DNA from: Cristatella mucedo
Taxonomy: Eukaryota; Bryozoa; Phylactolaemata; Cristatellidae
Direction of reading: 5' to 3'
Length of the DNA stretch: 64,000 nucleotides
Assembly (NCBI GenBank): GCA_009760855.2
Contig: WPIO01000055.1
Coordinates: 734,501 to 798,500, forward strand
The notes under the pieces are model-generated. The model saw only the letters and a list, made by a program, of their open reading frames with translations. It was not told the DNA's origin and made no database searches. A program made the position numbers and the translations under genes. Numbering within the stretch: position 1 is the first letter of the stretch; every line of letters starts with the position of its first letter. This document shows positions 1 through 11,340 of the stretch, in pieces.

Positions 1-430
1 GAGGTAAAAGGTGAGAAGTGATGTAATATGGCAACTTGGGCGTTCACGACAGACAGACAGACAGCCTGGCTGCTTAGTTTTGCACCAACTGTAAGCAGTG
101 ACTCATTGCATAGGCCAGAAAACCTGCAGATTGTGAGTCACTGAAGTCGAGACCGCGATTTCACATGTGCATGGACCAACTTGAATGTGGTATTCCTGTC
201 TACCCAGTCCCGAATGTTTGCAATTTGCTTACATAGCTGGAAGTAGGCAGAATTAACTTGGGCACTGATGTGGTCATCTAGTGAAAGGTCACTTGGGAAA
301 ATGACATACAGATCTCGTGCAGATTCGGCAGGATATGTGCAGTGGGCCTATTTTGATGGATGGGTTTTTCTAAATTTTTGAATAACGCCAGGTTTGCCCT
401 TAACCTGTAAGTTGGTTTTATCGTCGTTTA
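1..430 (-). mobile_element. LINE-A fragment
   Basis: The reverse strand reads through the ORF2 C-terminal part of the CR1/L2-like family seen intact at 11.5 kb and 48 kb (the DDHISS and NSLLA region), with indels. The left end is cut by the window. Confidence 0.8.
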
Positions 431-479
431 ATATGTCGAAAGTTTGTTTCCGTGCAAGTCTGACTGTCACGTCTTGTGG

Positions 480-1380
480 GATGTGCAGCCTTCAACTTGC
501 TGCTGCTGCTGCATCTGTTTCGACAAGCTGTGCTAAAGGCACGCCGCCATATTGTCAGATCGAGTATGCTGTCGGCGAAGACAAGATGACGGAAGATTAT
601 TTGTACGGTGAGGTGCACCCGGCAAAGAACGTCGCCAGGCGAGCCTTTGACAAGCCGAAGCCACCCGCCGGCCGTGGCCCAAGACGCATCGCCAAGGCAG
701 CAAACGAAGATGGCGAAGGCGAAGCCTCGGGCGCAGGAGGTGCCGAGCAGGACTCGTAGCTGCTCGATCGCTGCTCGATCGCTGCCGGCGCGCGGTCGCG
801 CTCGCACGGTGTCACCACTGCCTAGGCCAGCAGTTCCGGAGTGGGAGCCAGGGTCGACGATCCTGCTGCTGCTGCCGCTGCCCCGCCGCCGCCAAGCGTG
901 CAGAAAGCACTGTGTCTGGTGCAAAGCTGGGCCGGCGGCTCGCGGCCGTGCTGGCCAGTGTGAGCACCTGCGAAGCGATGCATTGATGCCTGACTCCTGG
1001 GCCTTGTGCCACGTGACTCCACCAGTGGTTCGTGGCGAGGCTGTCACGTGTGCTGCGCACGCTCGGCTCGCGCGCGACTCCCCTTGCCTTGACTTCTCGT
1101 GTGTTATAGTGTGCACGAGGCATCGGTGGCGGGCAGCCATTTTTTCCTGTAATGCTCCGTTTTTTGCCGCTGCACGCCGAGTGCTGCTCGTCTGCAGCTG
1201 TCTGCACAGCCGGCTGCCAGCATATCGCTGAGTTCTGCATTGTCGGTAGCTCGGCGAACGTAAGTGTCGCCAGCCTAGATGGCGAGGCCGATCGAATATC
1301 GACTTGTGTCGCTGCCGCTACGCTGCTAGGAGGGTGCTGCTGGCTGAGTCCCCTCTAGGTTCCGGGAGCCCGGCTCCCTC
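480..1380. promoter_or_regulatory. CpG-rich block, possible promoter and first exon
   Basis: Dense CpG, unlike the flanks, with GCCGCCATATTG-like and gATGGCg motifs. A candidate + strand first exon begins at the ATG at 585 (MTEDYLYG) and meets gtgagg at 607. Another consensus donor, AAC/gtaagt, lies at about 1260. I recognise no protein here. Confidence 0.3.
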
Positions 1381-1438
1381 GGCTGACATTATTCTACTTC
1401 CGAAAAAGAATCTGGAAGAATCTGGAAGCTAGCAAGCA

Positions 1439-1493
<55 letters not shown>

Positions 1494-1815
1494 TTTGGCT
1501 ACACGTTCTCTCGGAGAGTGACCGTACGTAAGCTTAAGCGATGCTGCTCACTACACAATGCAAGCTCTTCAATGGTTCCACTTGACTTGTACACTTTACT
1601 AGTGGCCGGCATGCAGGTCAACAGAGTTTTCGTAATTGTGCCCGAGCACACGATGTGCGAATGCAAATGCTCATGCACGTACCTCTTCTTACTGGTGCCG
1701 TGACACCGGAAGAGGAGCTGCGTGTCTGGCTTCTGCACAGATTATCGCCCCGGGGGTCCTTTTGCAGGCGCCGAGTGAAAAGCAGCAGGAGACCGGCACT
1801 GGGAACTTTTGTGGA
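1381..1815. other. No gene seen
   Basis: Apart from the AG microsatellite I see nothing that codes or repeats. Confidence 0.4.
1439..1493. repeat. (AG)n microsatellite
   Basis: About 27 AG units with one interruption. Confidence 0.95.
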
Positions 1816-2550
1816 GTAATAATGCTAATAATGGTAATAGTAATTTGTATTGCACCCTCGTAAAACTTAATCTCTCTTTCTCTAGGCACCGTACATATGC
1901 TTTAAAGGAAGCATGACCATATGGTTAGTGGTAGCATGCACAGTGTCAACATGCATGCTATGGTTAGTGGTAGCATGCACACTGTGCAGGGCGCCTAGGC
2001 ACACAAAGTCACAAGGCTCTAGCAAATGCTGTGAGAAACGGGTGCGCTTTAGCTTCTTTTAAAAATGTCACATCAGGTGATGTCACTACGTCACTCGCGT
2101 GTAAGTTCCAGGCTTTAGGAGCATGCAAACTAAAGGCACGGTCTCCAACAAAGAATTGGTTCGAAGCATAGCTAAACGATTTGAGTCAGAAGAGCTGGTG
2201 GTACATATATGTATGTCTAGCCTGGTTGAGAAGTTCTTTATTGTAGGCTGGTACCAGAGAATCGAGTGACCTAAAAGTGAGAATAGAAGCCTTGAAGTCG
2301 ATATGCTATTTCTGTTAGCTATAAACAAAAGAGTGTGTGGGGAAGGAGCTGTCGTTCAGTCAGAGGTGCAAACTCATCAAGGACATTGGCTTGGTCGCGT
2401 TGTAGCATTGCTTCAAGAAGGGGAAATTTATGGGAGACAGCATCAATGTCATGACGGATTAGATTTCTTGACCCGCGTGTAATTTTGATTGCCGAAACAC
2501 AAGCAAATATATCCAGTGAGAATGTAATCCAAATGCAATCAGATGTCCAG
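1816..2550 (-). mobile_element. LINE-A copy, internally deleted
   Basis: The reverse strand holds the 3' tail (aacttaatctctctttctctaggc), the 3' UTR and the end of ORF2 (the WNSL region). It then jumps to sequence matching the middle of the LINE at 47.5 and 48.9 kb. Confidence 0.75.
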
Positions 2551-2552
2551 AA

Positions 2553-3310
2553 CGAGCGATTAGCCAGCTCTCGTTAGACGACCACATCAGCTCCACGGTC
2601 AAATCTGCCTATTTTCAGCTTCATAACATTGCTACAATTCGGGCTTGTTTAGACAGGGGTACCACATCTAAATTGGTCCATGCATTTGTGACATCGCATC
2701 TTGACTTCTGTAACTCACTGCTTGCTGGCCTACCGGCATGTGCAATCAGGGGCTTACAGCTGGTGCAAAACTCTGCAGCTGGGCTTGCCTGTCGTGAGCG
2801 TCGCAGTTGCCACTTCTCGCCGACCTGCATTGGTTACCGGTCAAGCAACGCGTCGACTTCAAGGTTCTGTTGCTCACTTTTAGGTCCCTTCATTCTTTGG
2901 CTCCAGCCTATCTCTCAGTTCTACTCTCCCATCAGGCCAAGCATCGTACCACACGCTTTTCGGAATCCAACAGTGTACAAATACCTCGTACAAACCCCAA
3001 ATCCTTTGGAGACCGAGCATTTAGTTCGTATGCTCCCAAAGCCTAGAACTCCCGACCTGCGTCAGAACGTCCCCTGACCTGACCACATTTAAAAGGAACC
3101 TAAAAACACACCTATTTAGGACAGCATTTAGTGGGTCCCTGTGATTCGTCCTTGATGTGCTTATGCGTGCTGACACTAACCACATTTGCATGCTGACCCT
3201 GTGCATGTCACCCCTAACCATGTTATTCATGTTATTTGCTTATCACGCATGATATTACTCACCATTCAATTGAATTTCCCTTTGCAGCAAATGTAAAGCG
3301 CCTAGAAATA
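2553..3310 (+). mobile_element. LINE-A 3' copy
   Basis: Reads DDHISSTVKSAYFQL and LVHAFVTSHLDFCNSLLAG with frameshifts, then the 3' UTR. It ends in the middle of the tail hairpin, followed by (AAT)n. Confidence 0.85.
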
Positions 3311-3508
3311 ATAATAATAATAATATTGCACTTGATAAAGCGCCCTCAGAGAACTTAATCTCTTTCTAGGCGCTTTACATTTGCTGCAAAGTGATACGCA
3401 ATAGAATAGTAAGTAAAATCATGCTTGAAAAACAAACAAAATGAATAACATGGTTAGGGGTTACATGCACTGGGTCAGCATGCAAATGTGGTTAGTGGCA
3501 GCATGAAC
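3311..3508 (-). mobile_element. LINE-A tail, opposite orientation
   Basis: Nearly identical to 47606-47808. It stands head-on to the preceding copy and forms a foldback with it. Confidence 0.85.
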
Positions 3509-3575
3509 AGTTAGAAAGAGATTGAGTTCTCTAAGGGGACTTTATTAAGTGCATTATTACTATTATAAGTGACCA
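3509..3575 (+). mobile_element. LINE-A tail hairpin remnant
   Basis: tagaaagagattgagttctc, then ttattaagtgcattattac: only the last part of the tail. Confidence 0.7.
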
Positions 3576-3965
3576 TTTGGATCATTAGGTTAGTGGCTAG
3601 ATGGCAAACGATGAGTTGAGCTGATTTAGCGAAGGCGACTGTTCGACAGCCGCATTTGTAATACACCTCAGCTTTCGTGTCTCCAGTAAGAGAGCGTGCA
3701 CAGCCATAAGATCTTGCTTGTCGAGCCGTACATCGGGTTTTTCGATTTCAGCACACGTAGCTTTACCTACGGCCTGCATTTGTGCTGCACTGGTCACCTT
3801 ATTGCCTTTGACCTACGCTAGATTAACAGTAGTAAGTTAAGCCTTCAACCGTCGTGAGCGCACTAAAGACCCAAGCCTCCTAGTCTCAGCAGTGCTCACG
3901 TCAGACTGCTGGCTAGACGTGGTATCAATGGAAGAACTTTCGCTTCAAACGTTCAAAGGTTCGGC
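3576..3965. other. No gene seen
   Basis: Single-copy looking sequence with no convincing reading frame or known repeat. Confidence 0.4.
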
Positions 3966-4125
3966 TGATTCAACAGCCTCATTTGCATAGCAGCGAAAGA
4001 GCCTGACGGTTATCACCATCGCTCACAGTGGGCAATACACAATCGCCCACTGCAGGACTCGAACCCACGACCGGGGTCGCGAAGAGGGAGCACCTTACCT
4101 CCTGGGCAAAGAATCAGGGGCTACC
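3966..4125 (-). mobile_element. SINE-2 copy
   Basis: On the reverse strand a tRNA-like head with a B-box (GGTTCGAGTCC) is followed by the SINE-2 body (gcgatggtgataaccgtcag) and its tail. Confidence 0.7.
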
Positions 4126-4141
4126 GCTACTATCGGCATCT

Positions 4142-5264
4142 TATTAATCATTAAACAGGGATGTGACAGATTCGAAAGATTGTTTAGCAAGAGCCGAGAA
4201 CACCTTGAGCTCGTTAGAGGCTATGAATTCATTAGGAGAACGAGTACGGCTATGTTTTCTGCTAGTGTTTTCTGCGACCTCAAGGAAAAAAGTGCAGCTA
4301 GTGGCTCACTCATCGTCTGGGGAGCGTAGAACAGCAATCATTCGTTGGCTGCTGGTGATGTGTATGGGTTTCGCTATAGGTCACTTCGTGGTTTCGGCTG
4401 ATGGCCCAACATTGGCAGCTGCCTCCGACTGCAGTTATAGCGGTCGCTGCAACACATTCGAGCGACGGCCGCCAACACGTTCGACGCGTACGGGCGCGTG
4501 AAATCAAAAGCACTTTTTTTATGCGTCTCTGTTCATGTTACGGCACGAATCTGTGCAAGCGCGTATTCAAGTAGGTCTGTCGTCCAAGACATCGAGATTT
4601 TCTCATGCCTCCTTTAGCTATTCAAGTTGGCAATCTTTTCTAATGTAACGCTTGTGACCGAGGAGTGTGCGCACGTGCTGTCGTATTCTTAGGGTGAAAT
4701 AACGGTAAGCGATACACATTCGTAAGTAATCACTCCTTAATGAGCGGAACAGGGAGCGTCGAACTGTAGTCTTGGAGAGCATGTCGCAGGGCTGCCGGCC
4801 TGATATGACCATATGCCAGTGCAAATTTGGGTGAGTCGAGGTGATTGCTGGTTGAAGCGGGCCGAAGGGGGGGGGGGGGCGGCGGCACGCCCGTTCGGGC
4901 ATCGAGAGAGCTGCCCAGCAAGACCCCACGTGGTCTGAAACCACGAGGCGAGTTTCGGTTGGCTGGTTTCGGTAGGCGAGTTTCGGTTGGCTGGTATTGC
5001 TGTAGTATGACATGGGTCACCCGGCTCGGCTGGGGCCTGACCTGTAGGCTGGCCCGGATATGCGACGACACCGTACAACCTTTAGGCTTCAGGAGACCCG
5101 ATGTTGGCCGGACGATTCGCTGGTTTCGGACAAATTTGGTCTCGCACAGCAATAAATCCGGATAGGTATCAGGCGTTCAGTGGCGATGCCACGAAAGGCA
5201 ACGAGGGCACAATGGCTGATCGGGGCTGGAGATAAGCACGTTCGCAGTTGTGGCAACGAGATCG
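4142..5264. other. No gene seen; G-run and short tandem repeat
   Basis: Holds a run of 13 G at 4867-4879 and an imperfect tandem repeat of gcgagtttcggttggctggt at about 4948-5002. Long reading frames here look incidental. Confidence 0.4.
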
Positions 5265-5815
5265 TGGGATCTCCTTGGCATAACGGATCGACTTCAAAGT
5301 TTTGTCGCTCACATTTGGGTCACTTCGTTCTTTGGCTCCAGCCTATCTCTCTGATCTGCTCACCCACCAGGCCCAGCATCGTACCACCCGCTTTTCGGAA
5401 TCCAACAGTCTACCAATACCTCGTACAAACTTCAAATCCTTTGGAGACTGAGCATTTAGTTCATATGCTCCCAAAGCCTGGAACTCCCTCCCGACCTGCG
5501 TCAGAACGTCCCCTGACCTGACCACATTTAAAAAGAACTTAAAAACACACCTATTTAGGACAGCATTTAGTGGGTCCCTGTGATTTGTCCTTCATGTGCT
5601 TATGCATGCTGACACTGTGCATGCTGCCACTAACTAAATTTGCATGCTGACCCTGTGCATTTCACCCCTAACCATATTATTCATGTTGTTTATCAAGCAT
5701 GATATTACTCACCCTTCAATCGCGTTTCCCTTTGCAGCAAATGTAAAGTGCCAAGAAAGAGACTGCGATCTCTGAGGGGACTTTATTAAGTGCATTATTA
5801 TTGTTACTATTTCAT
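5265..5815 (+). mobile_element. LINE-A 3' copy
   Basis: End of ORF2, 3' UTR and tail hairpin, ending in (ATT)n. Confidence 0.85.
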
Positions 5816-6109
5816 CTGCTTTGACCTTTATTTGTCCTCCATCAGACTGCATCGGCTGGCCGCCGATTTGCATAATAGTAGACGTCAGAATGTTTTAGAT
5901 CGCTGCGACCTCAAAGCATCCTTACTTTTTCCATCGGCGGTGCACTTAACTCCGACAGCTTTAATTATTCACTTTTAACTGATTAATATTTTTGAAAAGT
6001 CGCGATCAGAAAACGATTTAACTGTAGCGCTCGGTATGGAGAGACAACCGGAAGGCCAGGAGCGTTATAAAGCGTTATAGACAAATCGTTGTATTGTTTG
6101 GGTTGTTGG
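5816..6109. other. No gene seen
   Basis: A/T-leaning unique sequence. Confidence 0.35.
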
Positions 6110-6545
6110 GCCTCGTGGTCGCTTCCCAGGGGTGTTGGTAGAAGTCCGCTGCAGAGGCGTCGGTAGGCCGCTGCAAGGCCCGGGCCGATAAGCGTCTGCT
6201 ACAGTGACATGGAGTCGTGGTGGGCCTCCGCGGCTTTGACAGTGGTCGGCTACCACGGCTCTGGCATTGGTGGGCGTTCTCAATGGCAGAGCTGAATGGC
6301 TGAAGGGACGCGGGTATTTGTTGATGTCTGTTGCAATGGCGTTCAGGGGCATAAGCGATACTGCCGTTCGTCGGCGTCCACGGGCGTCGGCTTCCAAGGG
6401 TGTCCGTTCCGTTGGTGTCGGTTCGTCGATGTCGTGCTAGTGGCATGAGGACGCCGTGGCCATGGAAGTCGGGCACGTTGGTATCGCCGGTTGGCGGCTG
6501 TGGCAACAGCAAAGGCGTTGGGCTTTCGCAGTGGGAGTGATGGCC
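6110..6545. repeat. GC-rich degenerate short repeat
   Basis: Loose reiteration of ggtgtcggt/ggcgtcggc-type words. The segment 6330-6368 recurs at 9832-9872, where it borders the A/T-rich island. Confidence 0.5.
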
Positions 6546-6550
6546 GGTGG

Positions 6551-6703
6551 CTACTGATATAGCCTTAGCGGTTAAAGTGCTCGCCCCGACTAAGGTGTGA
6601 CTGAGGTCATGGGCTCAAGCCCCGAAGCATATGTGAAGCGCCTGGATAGAGATTAAGTTTTCTTGGGGCGCTATATAAATGAATTAAATTTATTTTATTT
6701 ATG
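6551..6703 (+). mobile_element. SINE-1 copy
   Basis: tRNA-like head (gttaaagtgctcgccccgac ... gggctcaagccc), then tail hairpin agagattaagttttct and a ctatataaatgaatt end. Confidence 0.8.
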
Positions 6704-6980
6704 TAAATGTCTTCGGCTGTGCAGTGGTTGAGTTGGTGGACGGCCAAGGGGCCAAGGCATCCGCTGTGCTTGGATGCAGCGGTTGGGTTAACTGGCAGTC
6801 ACGGCTGGGGTGGTGGCCGCGCTTAGAGAGAAAATTAAATTAAGAGAGAAAAGCTACGGTTGGAAGATGATACATTAAAGATGCTCCTATTCCTTCCCAC
6901 TGCTATTGAAGTCAAAGTCGTAAGAATTAGCTGTTGTCACACGGCAGCAGTTATTTATACAAATAGCCTTCTATCACAAA
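6704..6980. other. No gene seen
   Basis: No repeat or coding signal recognised. Confidence 0.35.
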
Positions 6981-7616
6981 TCACCGGCTGTGCAATCAGG
7001 CGCTTACAGCTGGTGCAAAACTCTTAAGCTAGGCAGGTCCGTCGTGAGCGTCGTAGTTGCCACATCACAGCACTTCTCACCTACTGGCACTGACTACCAG
7101 TCAAGCAACGTGTCGACTTCAAGGTTCGGTCACTTACTTTCAGGTCTGTTTATTCTTCGCTTCCAGCCTACCAATAAAATCTACTGTCACACCTGTCCAA
7201 GCAGCGTACCACCCGCTTTTCGGAAAATAATGTTTGCCTATATCTCGGACAAACCTCAAGTCCTTTACAGACCGTGTCTTTAGTTCGTGTGCTCCCAAAG
7301 CGCGAACTCACTCACGACTTCCGTCACGACGTCCCCGACTATACCACGTTAGAAAAGAAATTAAAAACGCACGCATATGTCACGGCATGCGCTGTGGATC
7401 GCTCTGATGCTTCCTCAATATGCTCATGCATGCTGGCGTCGTGCTTGCTGCCACCAGCCGCACTTGCATGTGGACCGTCTGCGGAAGTCCCCTAGCCATG
7501 TTATTCTCGTTGTTTATTCAGCAGGCTATTACTAACCATTCAATCAGAAAATCCAAAGCGCCTAGAAAAAGATTGAGTTCTCTAAAGGCGCTTTATCAAG
7601 TGTGCTACTATTATTA
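6981..7616 (+). mobile_element. LINE-A 3' copy, diverged
   Basis: Starts at the CAIRRLQLVQ region of ORF2, contains frame breaks, and runs through the 3' UTR and tail. Confidence 0.8.
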
Positions 7617-7782
7617 GTGATAGGATAAATACAATTCATCAGCGGCAATTGGTAGCCTTCCTTTGCAGAAAATCCAAAGCGCCTAGAAAAAGATTGAGTT
7701 CTCTAAAGGCGCTTTATCAAGTGTGCTACTATTATTAATGATAGGATAAATACAATTCATCAGCGGCAATTGGTAGCCTTAT
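7547..7782. repeat. 121-bp tandem duplication
   Basis: The LINE-A tail plus its downstream flank is repeated once, offset 121 bp, almost without mismatch (one base in the ctattatta stretch). Confidence 0.9.
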
Positions 7783-8269
7783 TCGAGCATTGAAGGACGA
7801 ACAAACATTCCAGCATTTCGCTACGTTATCCGCGAGCGCTTACAATTTGTCGTTTGCTTCCTCCGGCAATTGCGGGCGTCCGCTTCAAGCGAAACGGACT
7901 CTAAAACGTAAATCACGACCGCACAAAGTTTGGTTGCACGCGATTTAATTTAGCTTGAGCAAGCCGCGTTAATTTTCAGCGGCCGCCTAATAACCGTTTG
8001 ACGTTTCTGCAACGGGTGTTACCTGTAAATTCGCCGTCGACTGGCAAGCCAACTGAAACGACGAATGAATGGAGTTCTATTAGTAAATGTAAATACTAAT
8101 TATCCTGTCCAGTAGATGAAACAAAATGAATGGCATGCAGCCTAGGGCTCGATCGAATGACGTCATTAATTAAACAAATCGGTCCCTGATAAGCAATCTC
8201 GCTTTCGCTCGATCGTTTCTCGTCGTCCGATTTATTTAATGGCTGCCATCATTCTCGAGACCCTATTAT
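7783..8269. other. No gene seen
   Basis: Unique, mixed-composition sequence before the A/T-rich island. Confidence 0.4.
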
Positions 8270-8409
8270 ACATACGCTTAATTTTATATCTACTAAGAGT
8301 GGTTCAGGTTGATGTGACTATATAAGAGTAAAAAGTAGTTGCAATTATTTAAATATTTAATGAAATACATTTTCTATCTTTATATATGTCTCAAAACATT
8401 GATTAGTTT

Positions 8410-8517
8410 ATGCGACGGGAGGGTGAAAAATTTAGCGATCATGCAAAACGTATTAGAGAAGAGGTAAGAAATCCTACAGGTCTTCTTCCAAAATATCCTT
8501 TCTCAAAAGACAGTTGA
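8410..8517 (+). pseudogene. Small ORF, unknown
   Basis: 35 codons, basic N-terminus, no recognised domain; two bases before the next ORF. Confidence 0.3.
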
Positions 8518-8519
8518 TA

Positions 8520-8816
8520 ATGATTTCAACTCTACAAACACCAGCAGCTATAAAACTAGAGCATCCTATTTCTATGAAAACCGTTAAGACTAACAGCAGA
8601 TGGTCTTTCGATAGAGAATCCATGAGGCTAATGAAAATACAAGAAACAGGTTAGTTTTTAGGAAAATCTTCTGATGGTAAATCCTTAGATTATGAATATA
8701 TTGGACTAGAAAAGAATGTGATTGATTTTGATTTAATATATGATAGGATTAGAGCAGAACTGAAATTAGTTACTAAAGAATTACTTACAAGAGTGCCAGA
8801 TCCATTTTGTTGTTAA
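8520..8816 (+). pseudogene. Unknown ORF broken by one stop
   Basis: A 98-residue frame interrupted by TAG at 8652-8654 and otherwise open. A/T-rich codons throughout. Function unknown. Confidence 0.45.
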
Positions 8817-8850
8817 ATTAATTTAAATAAACAATAAAAACAATATATAG

Positions 8851-9246
8851 AAATTGATTTCTGTTGAAACTAGAAGTAAAGACTGTCTTGAAGAAGTATA
8901 AGGTCAACAGTATTCAAACTTTAAAATCTGTTCTAATCCAATGGGTAGAATAGAAGACATTAGATCAACTTTGTTAGATACTGTACAACTAGTATCAGAA
9001 TATAAAGCACTTAGAATAAATCACTCTGAACCAGAAATAGCAAATATATTCACTAAAGTTAGAGATGGTTCAATCTTTGAAGAGTTCCTTAAAGACTTAA
9101 AAATAGAAAAAATAAATAGTATGAAGTCTGAAGCTAACTCTAAAAAAATAGAACTAACTAAACAAATAAAGAAAGAAATAGATGCGGGAAAGAGTTGTGA
9201 CCCACCAGAAGAATTGATTAAAGAGACTATGGATTGGAAAATTTAA
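8851..9246 (+). pseudogene. Unknown charged ORF, 5' broken
   Basis: The open part begins at the ATG at 8941 (101 codons). The same frame extends upstream to 8851 through a TAA at 8899-8901. The product is Lys/Glu/Ile-rich and probably helical; not recognised. Confidence 0.45.
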
Positions 9247-9537
9247 AGAGTAGGATCAGAAGTGATACTACCAAACTCCTCGTCAAATTCTTCTCGTGTA
9301 ATATCTGTGCGATACACAAAAGAAAGTTCTCGATTTGATGATGATGAATCAGAATAATTTATGTTAGTAAGTAGTAAAATTTCAATAACATCCTCATCAT
9401 TTGGAGTTACAGTAGTTCCATAAGTCATAGTATGATAAACAACATCAAAATACTATTGTTTTTGTATCTAAATTATCAATAGGACTAAAATTAAATATAG
9501 AATCACTCATTATTAACATATAATTACTTTCAACACC
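9243..9537 (-). pseudogene. Unknown acidic ORF with a frameshift
   Basis: The frame 9428-9243 is acidic and Ser/Asp-rich. Its apparent upstream part lies in another frame, with the shift near 9450. TAG at 9538-9540 separates it from the next frame upstream. Confidence 0.4.
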
Positions 9538-9540
9538 CTA

Positions 9541-9827
9541 ATATTTTAAATCAAGTAAAGTTGATGAGTAAAGGTTTGGAGAATAAAATTTATAATTTTA
9601 TTTTACAAATATAATATCACCGTTATTTACTCTATTTACACTTATAGCAACTCGTGCTACTTTAATTCTATAATTTATTCTAGTTGTATCATCATATTTT
9701 AATAGAAGTGATTTATAGAAATTTGAGCTATTGAAAACTATATGTCTACTCATATGATCGATAATAATATGATCTGTAAGAGTAGCAGCATCAATATCTT
9801 TTATTTTTAATACTATCTTTGAGCCTG
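9541..9827 (-). pseudogene. Unknown ORF, probably upstream part of the preceding frame
   Basis: Open from about 9827 to TAA at 9598-9600, and again to TAG at 9538-9540 in the same frame. Hydrophobic/polar alternation suggests beta structure. Truncated at the island edge. Confidence 0.4.
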
Positions 9828-9830
9828 TTG

Positions 9831-11340
9831 GCGTTGCAATGGCATTCATGGGCATAAGCGATACTGCCGTTTGAAGTCCACAGAAATAACATTGCAGTGG
9901 CCCAGGCCAATACCACAATCCCCCTCTATCTACTTCATTCCACCGAGCAACGAAGAAAATCACGTTCGAAAAGCTCCTTCTTTGACTGCATACGACAGCA
10001 CTCGGCTAATGTTGCACTTGAAAAATTGTACTTGCATTGGAACCGTTATCAACGCCCAATGCAATGCAATCAACTGCAACTGCCCTGGCCAATACCACAA
10101 TCTACTTTAATTAACATAATTCAGATCAACAAAATTAAATTAAATTGCACGTAGGTCCAGTTTTTATTGCACATTGAAGAGCACTGCGCTTTGTGCACAA
10201 CTACGTAAAATAAAAAAAAAAGTGCATCCTCACATTGTGGCAACGGGCTGCAATAGCCTCAAATGACCTGGGAAACTACCACAATCTACACTATTCCACT
10301 GCAAATCATCCTCAAAGCGCCATCGTGAAGCTCTAATTGACATTGTATATAGGCACAGGCTCAGTTGAATGTGTGCCCACAAAATTTCACTTCATTGTGC
10401 ATACGCCCTCTTATTCAATTAATTGCAATCTACTAAAACGGTCGCATACCACAATCCACCTCCGTCCGCCGAAATCCGCTGCAACCCTCCTGACAGCGAC
10501 CAGAACTCGTACACTAGAAGCTCTTTTTATGATTGCACGATGATTCGGTAGTTGTGTAATTTCATAACTTCACCGTAATTGCCCCTATCATTCTGCAGCA
10601 ATGCATTGCAATCGACTGCAGCTGGCCGGGCCAGTACGTCAATATACCTAACCCGCCACAAAATGACCTGAATGCGTACACATAAACTCTAACAGTAATA
10701 GCACGTTGCTTTAATCTTTAGTTATTGTGTAAACGCACAAATTCACTACAGTTGCCTCGACTATTCGAAAGCGACTCACTACGACGCCACTAACCACACT
10801 TGCATGCTGACACGTGCATATCACCACTAACCACGTCGTTCATGTTGTTTATCAAGCATGATATTACTCACGATTCAATCGCGTTTCCCTTTGCAGCAAA
10901 TGTAAAGCACCTAGGAAGAGATTTGAGTTCTCTGAGGGCGCTTAATCAAGTGCATTATTACAATTAACTGCAATGGCCCTGACCAAAACCACAATCTATT
11001 GCAACCTGATGCAGAATGCACTGGAATTAGTTTTGCAACGCTCCAAAGTTTGAATGCGTGCTACAAAGCACTCTGGTCACTGTCAATCGCAACATTGTAA
11101 GCAATTCAGCTCGAGCGATCTCAGGCACTGCTCGGCAATCTACGGCAATGACTCGGCATTGTGCAGCAATCCACTACAATCCATAGCAAGTCGAGTGATA
11201 ATTGGCTGAACGAAGTGACAATCGTCATCGCATTTTATATTTCATTATGCTAAAAGTGAAATCGTAGGACTTTCAAACTATTGTGTACGTTCGTTGTCAA
11301 CCACGTGCTACAATCGACAGCAATTGCACGGGCCAACCAA
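9831..11340. repeat. Degenerate satellite, period about 180 bp
   Basis: The word taccacaatc or a close variant recurs at 9911, 10093, 10276, 10447, about 10634 and, after a LINE insertion, 10987. Each is preceded by variants of caatcnactgcaa...ggcca. The spacing of 171-187 bp defines an old tandem array; the units have diverged strongly. Confidence 0.65.
10788..10968 (+). mobile_element. LINE-A 3' UTR and tail inserted in the satellite
   Basis: ccactaaccacacttgcatg through gagttctctgagggcgctta. It splits one satellite unit, making that interval about 350 bp instead of 180. Confidence 0.8.

Larger units (their letters stand above)
8270..9830. mobile_element. A/T-rich island of decayed, tightly packed ORFs (foreign DNA, origin unknown)
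   Basis: Composition and codon use change sharply from both flanks. Remnant ORFs are packed on both strands and meet tail to tail with overlapping stops at 9243-9246. No splice structure or LINE/SINE homology is seen. Compact, convergent small ORFs suggest a large DNA virus or Polinton-like integration, but I recognise no hallmark protein. The right edge abuts a host repeat also found at 6330. Confidence 0.55.

Noticed and set aside
8941-9246. The 101-codon ORF as an expressed host gene
   Set aside because: Its frame carries an upstream stop, neighbouring frames are also broken, and composition matches the island, not the host genes.
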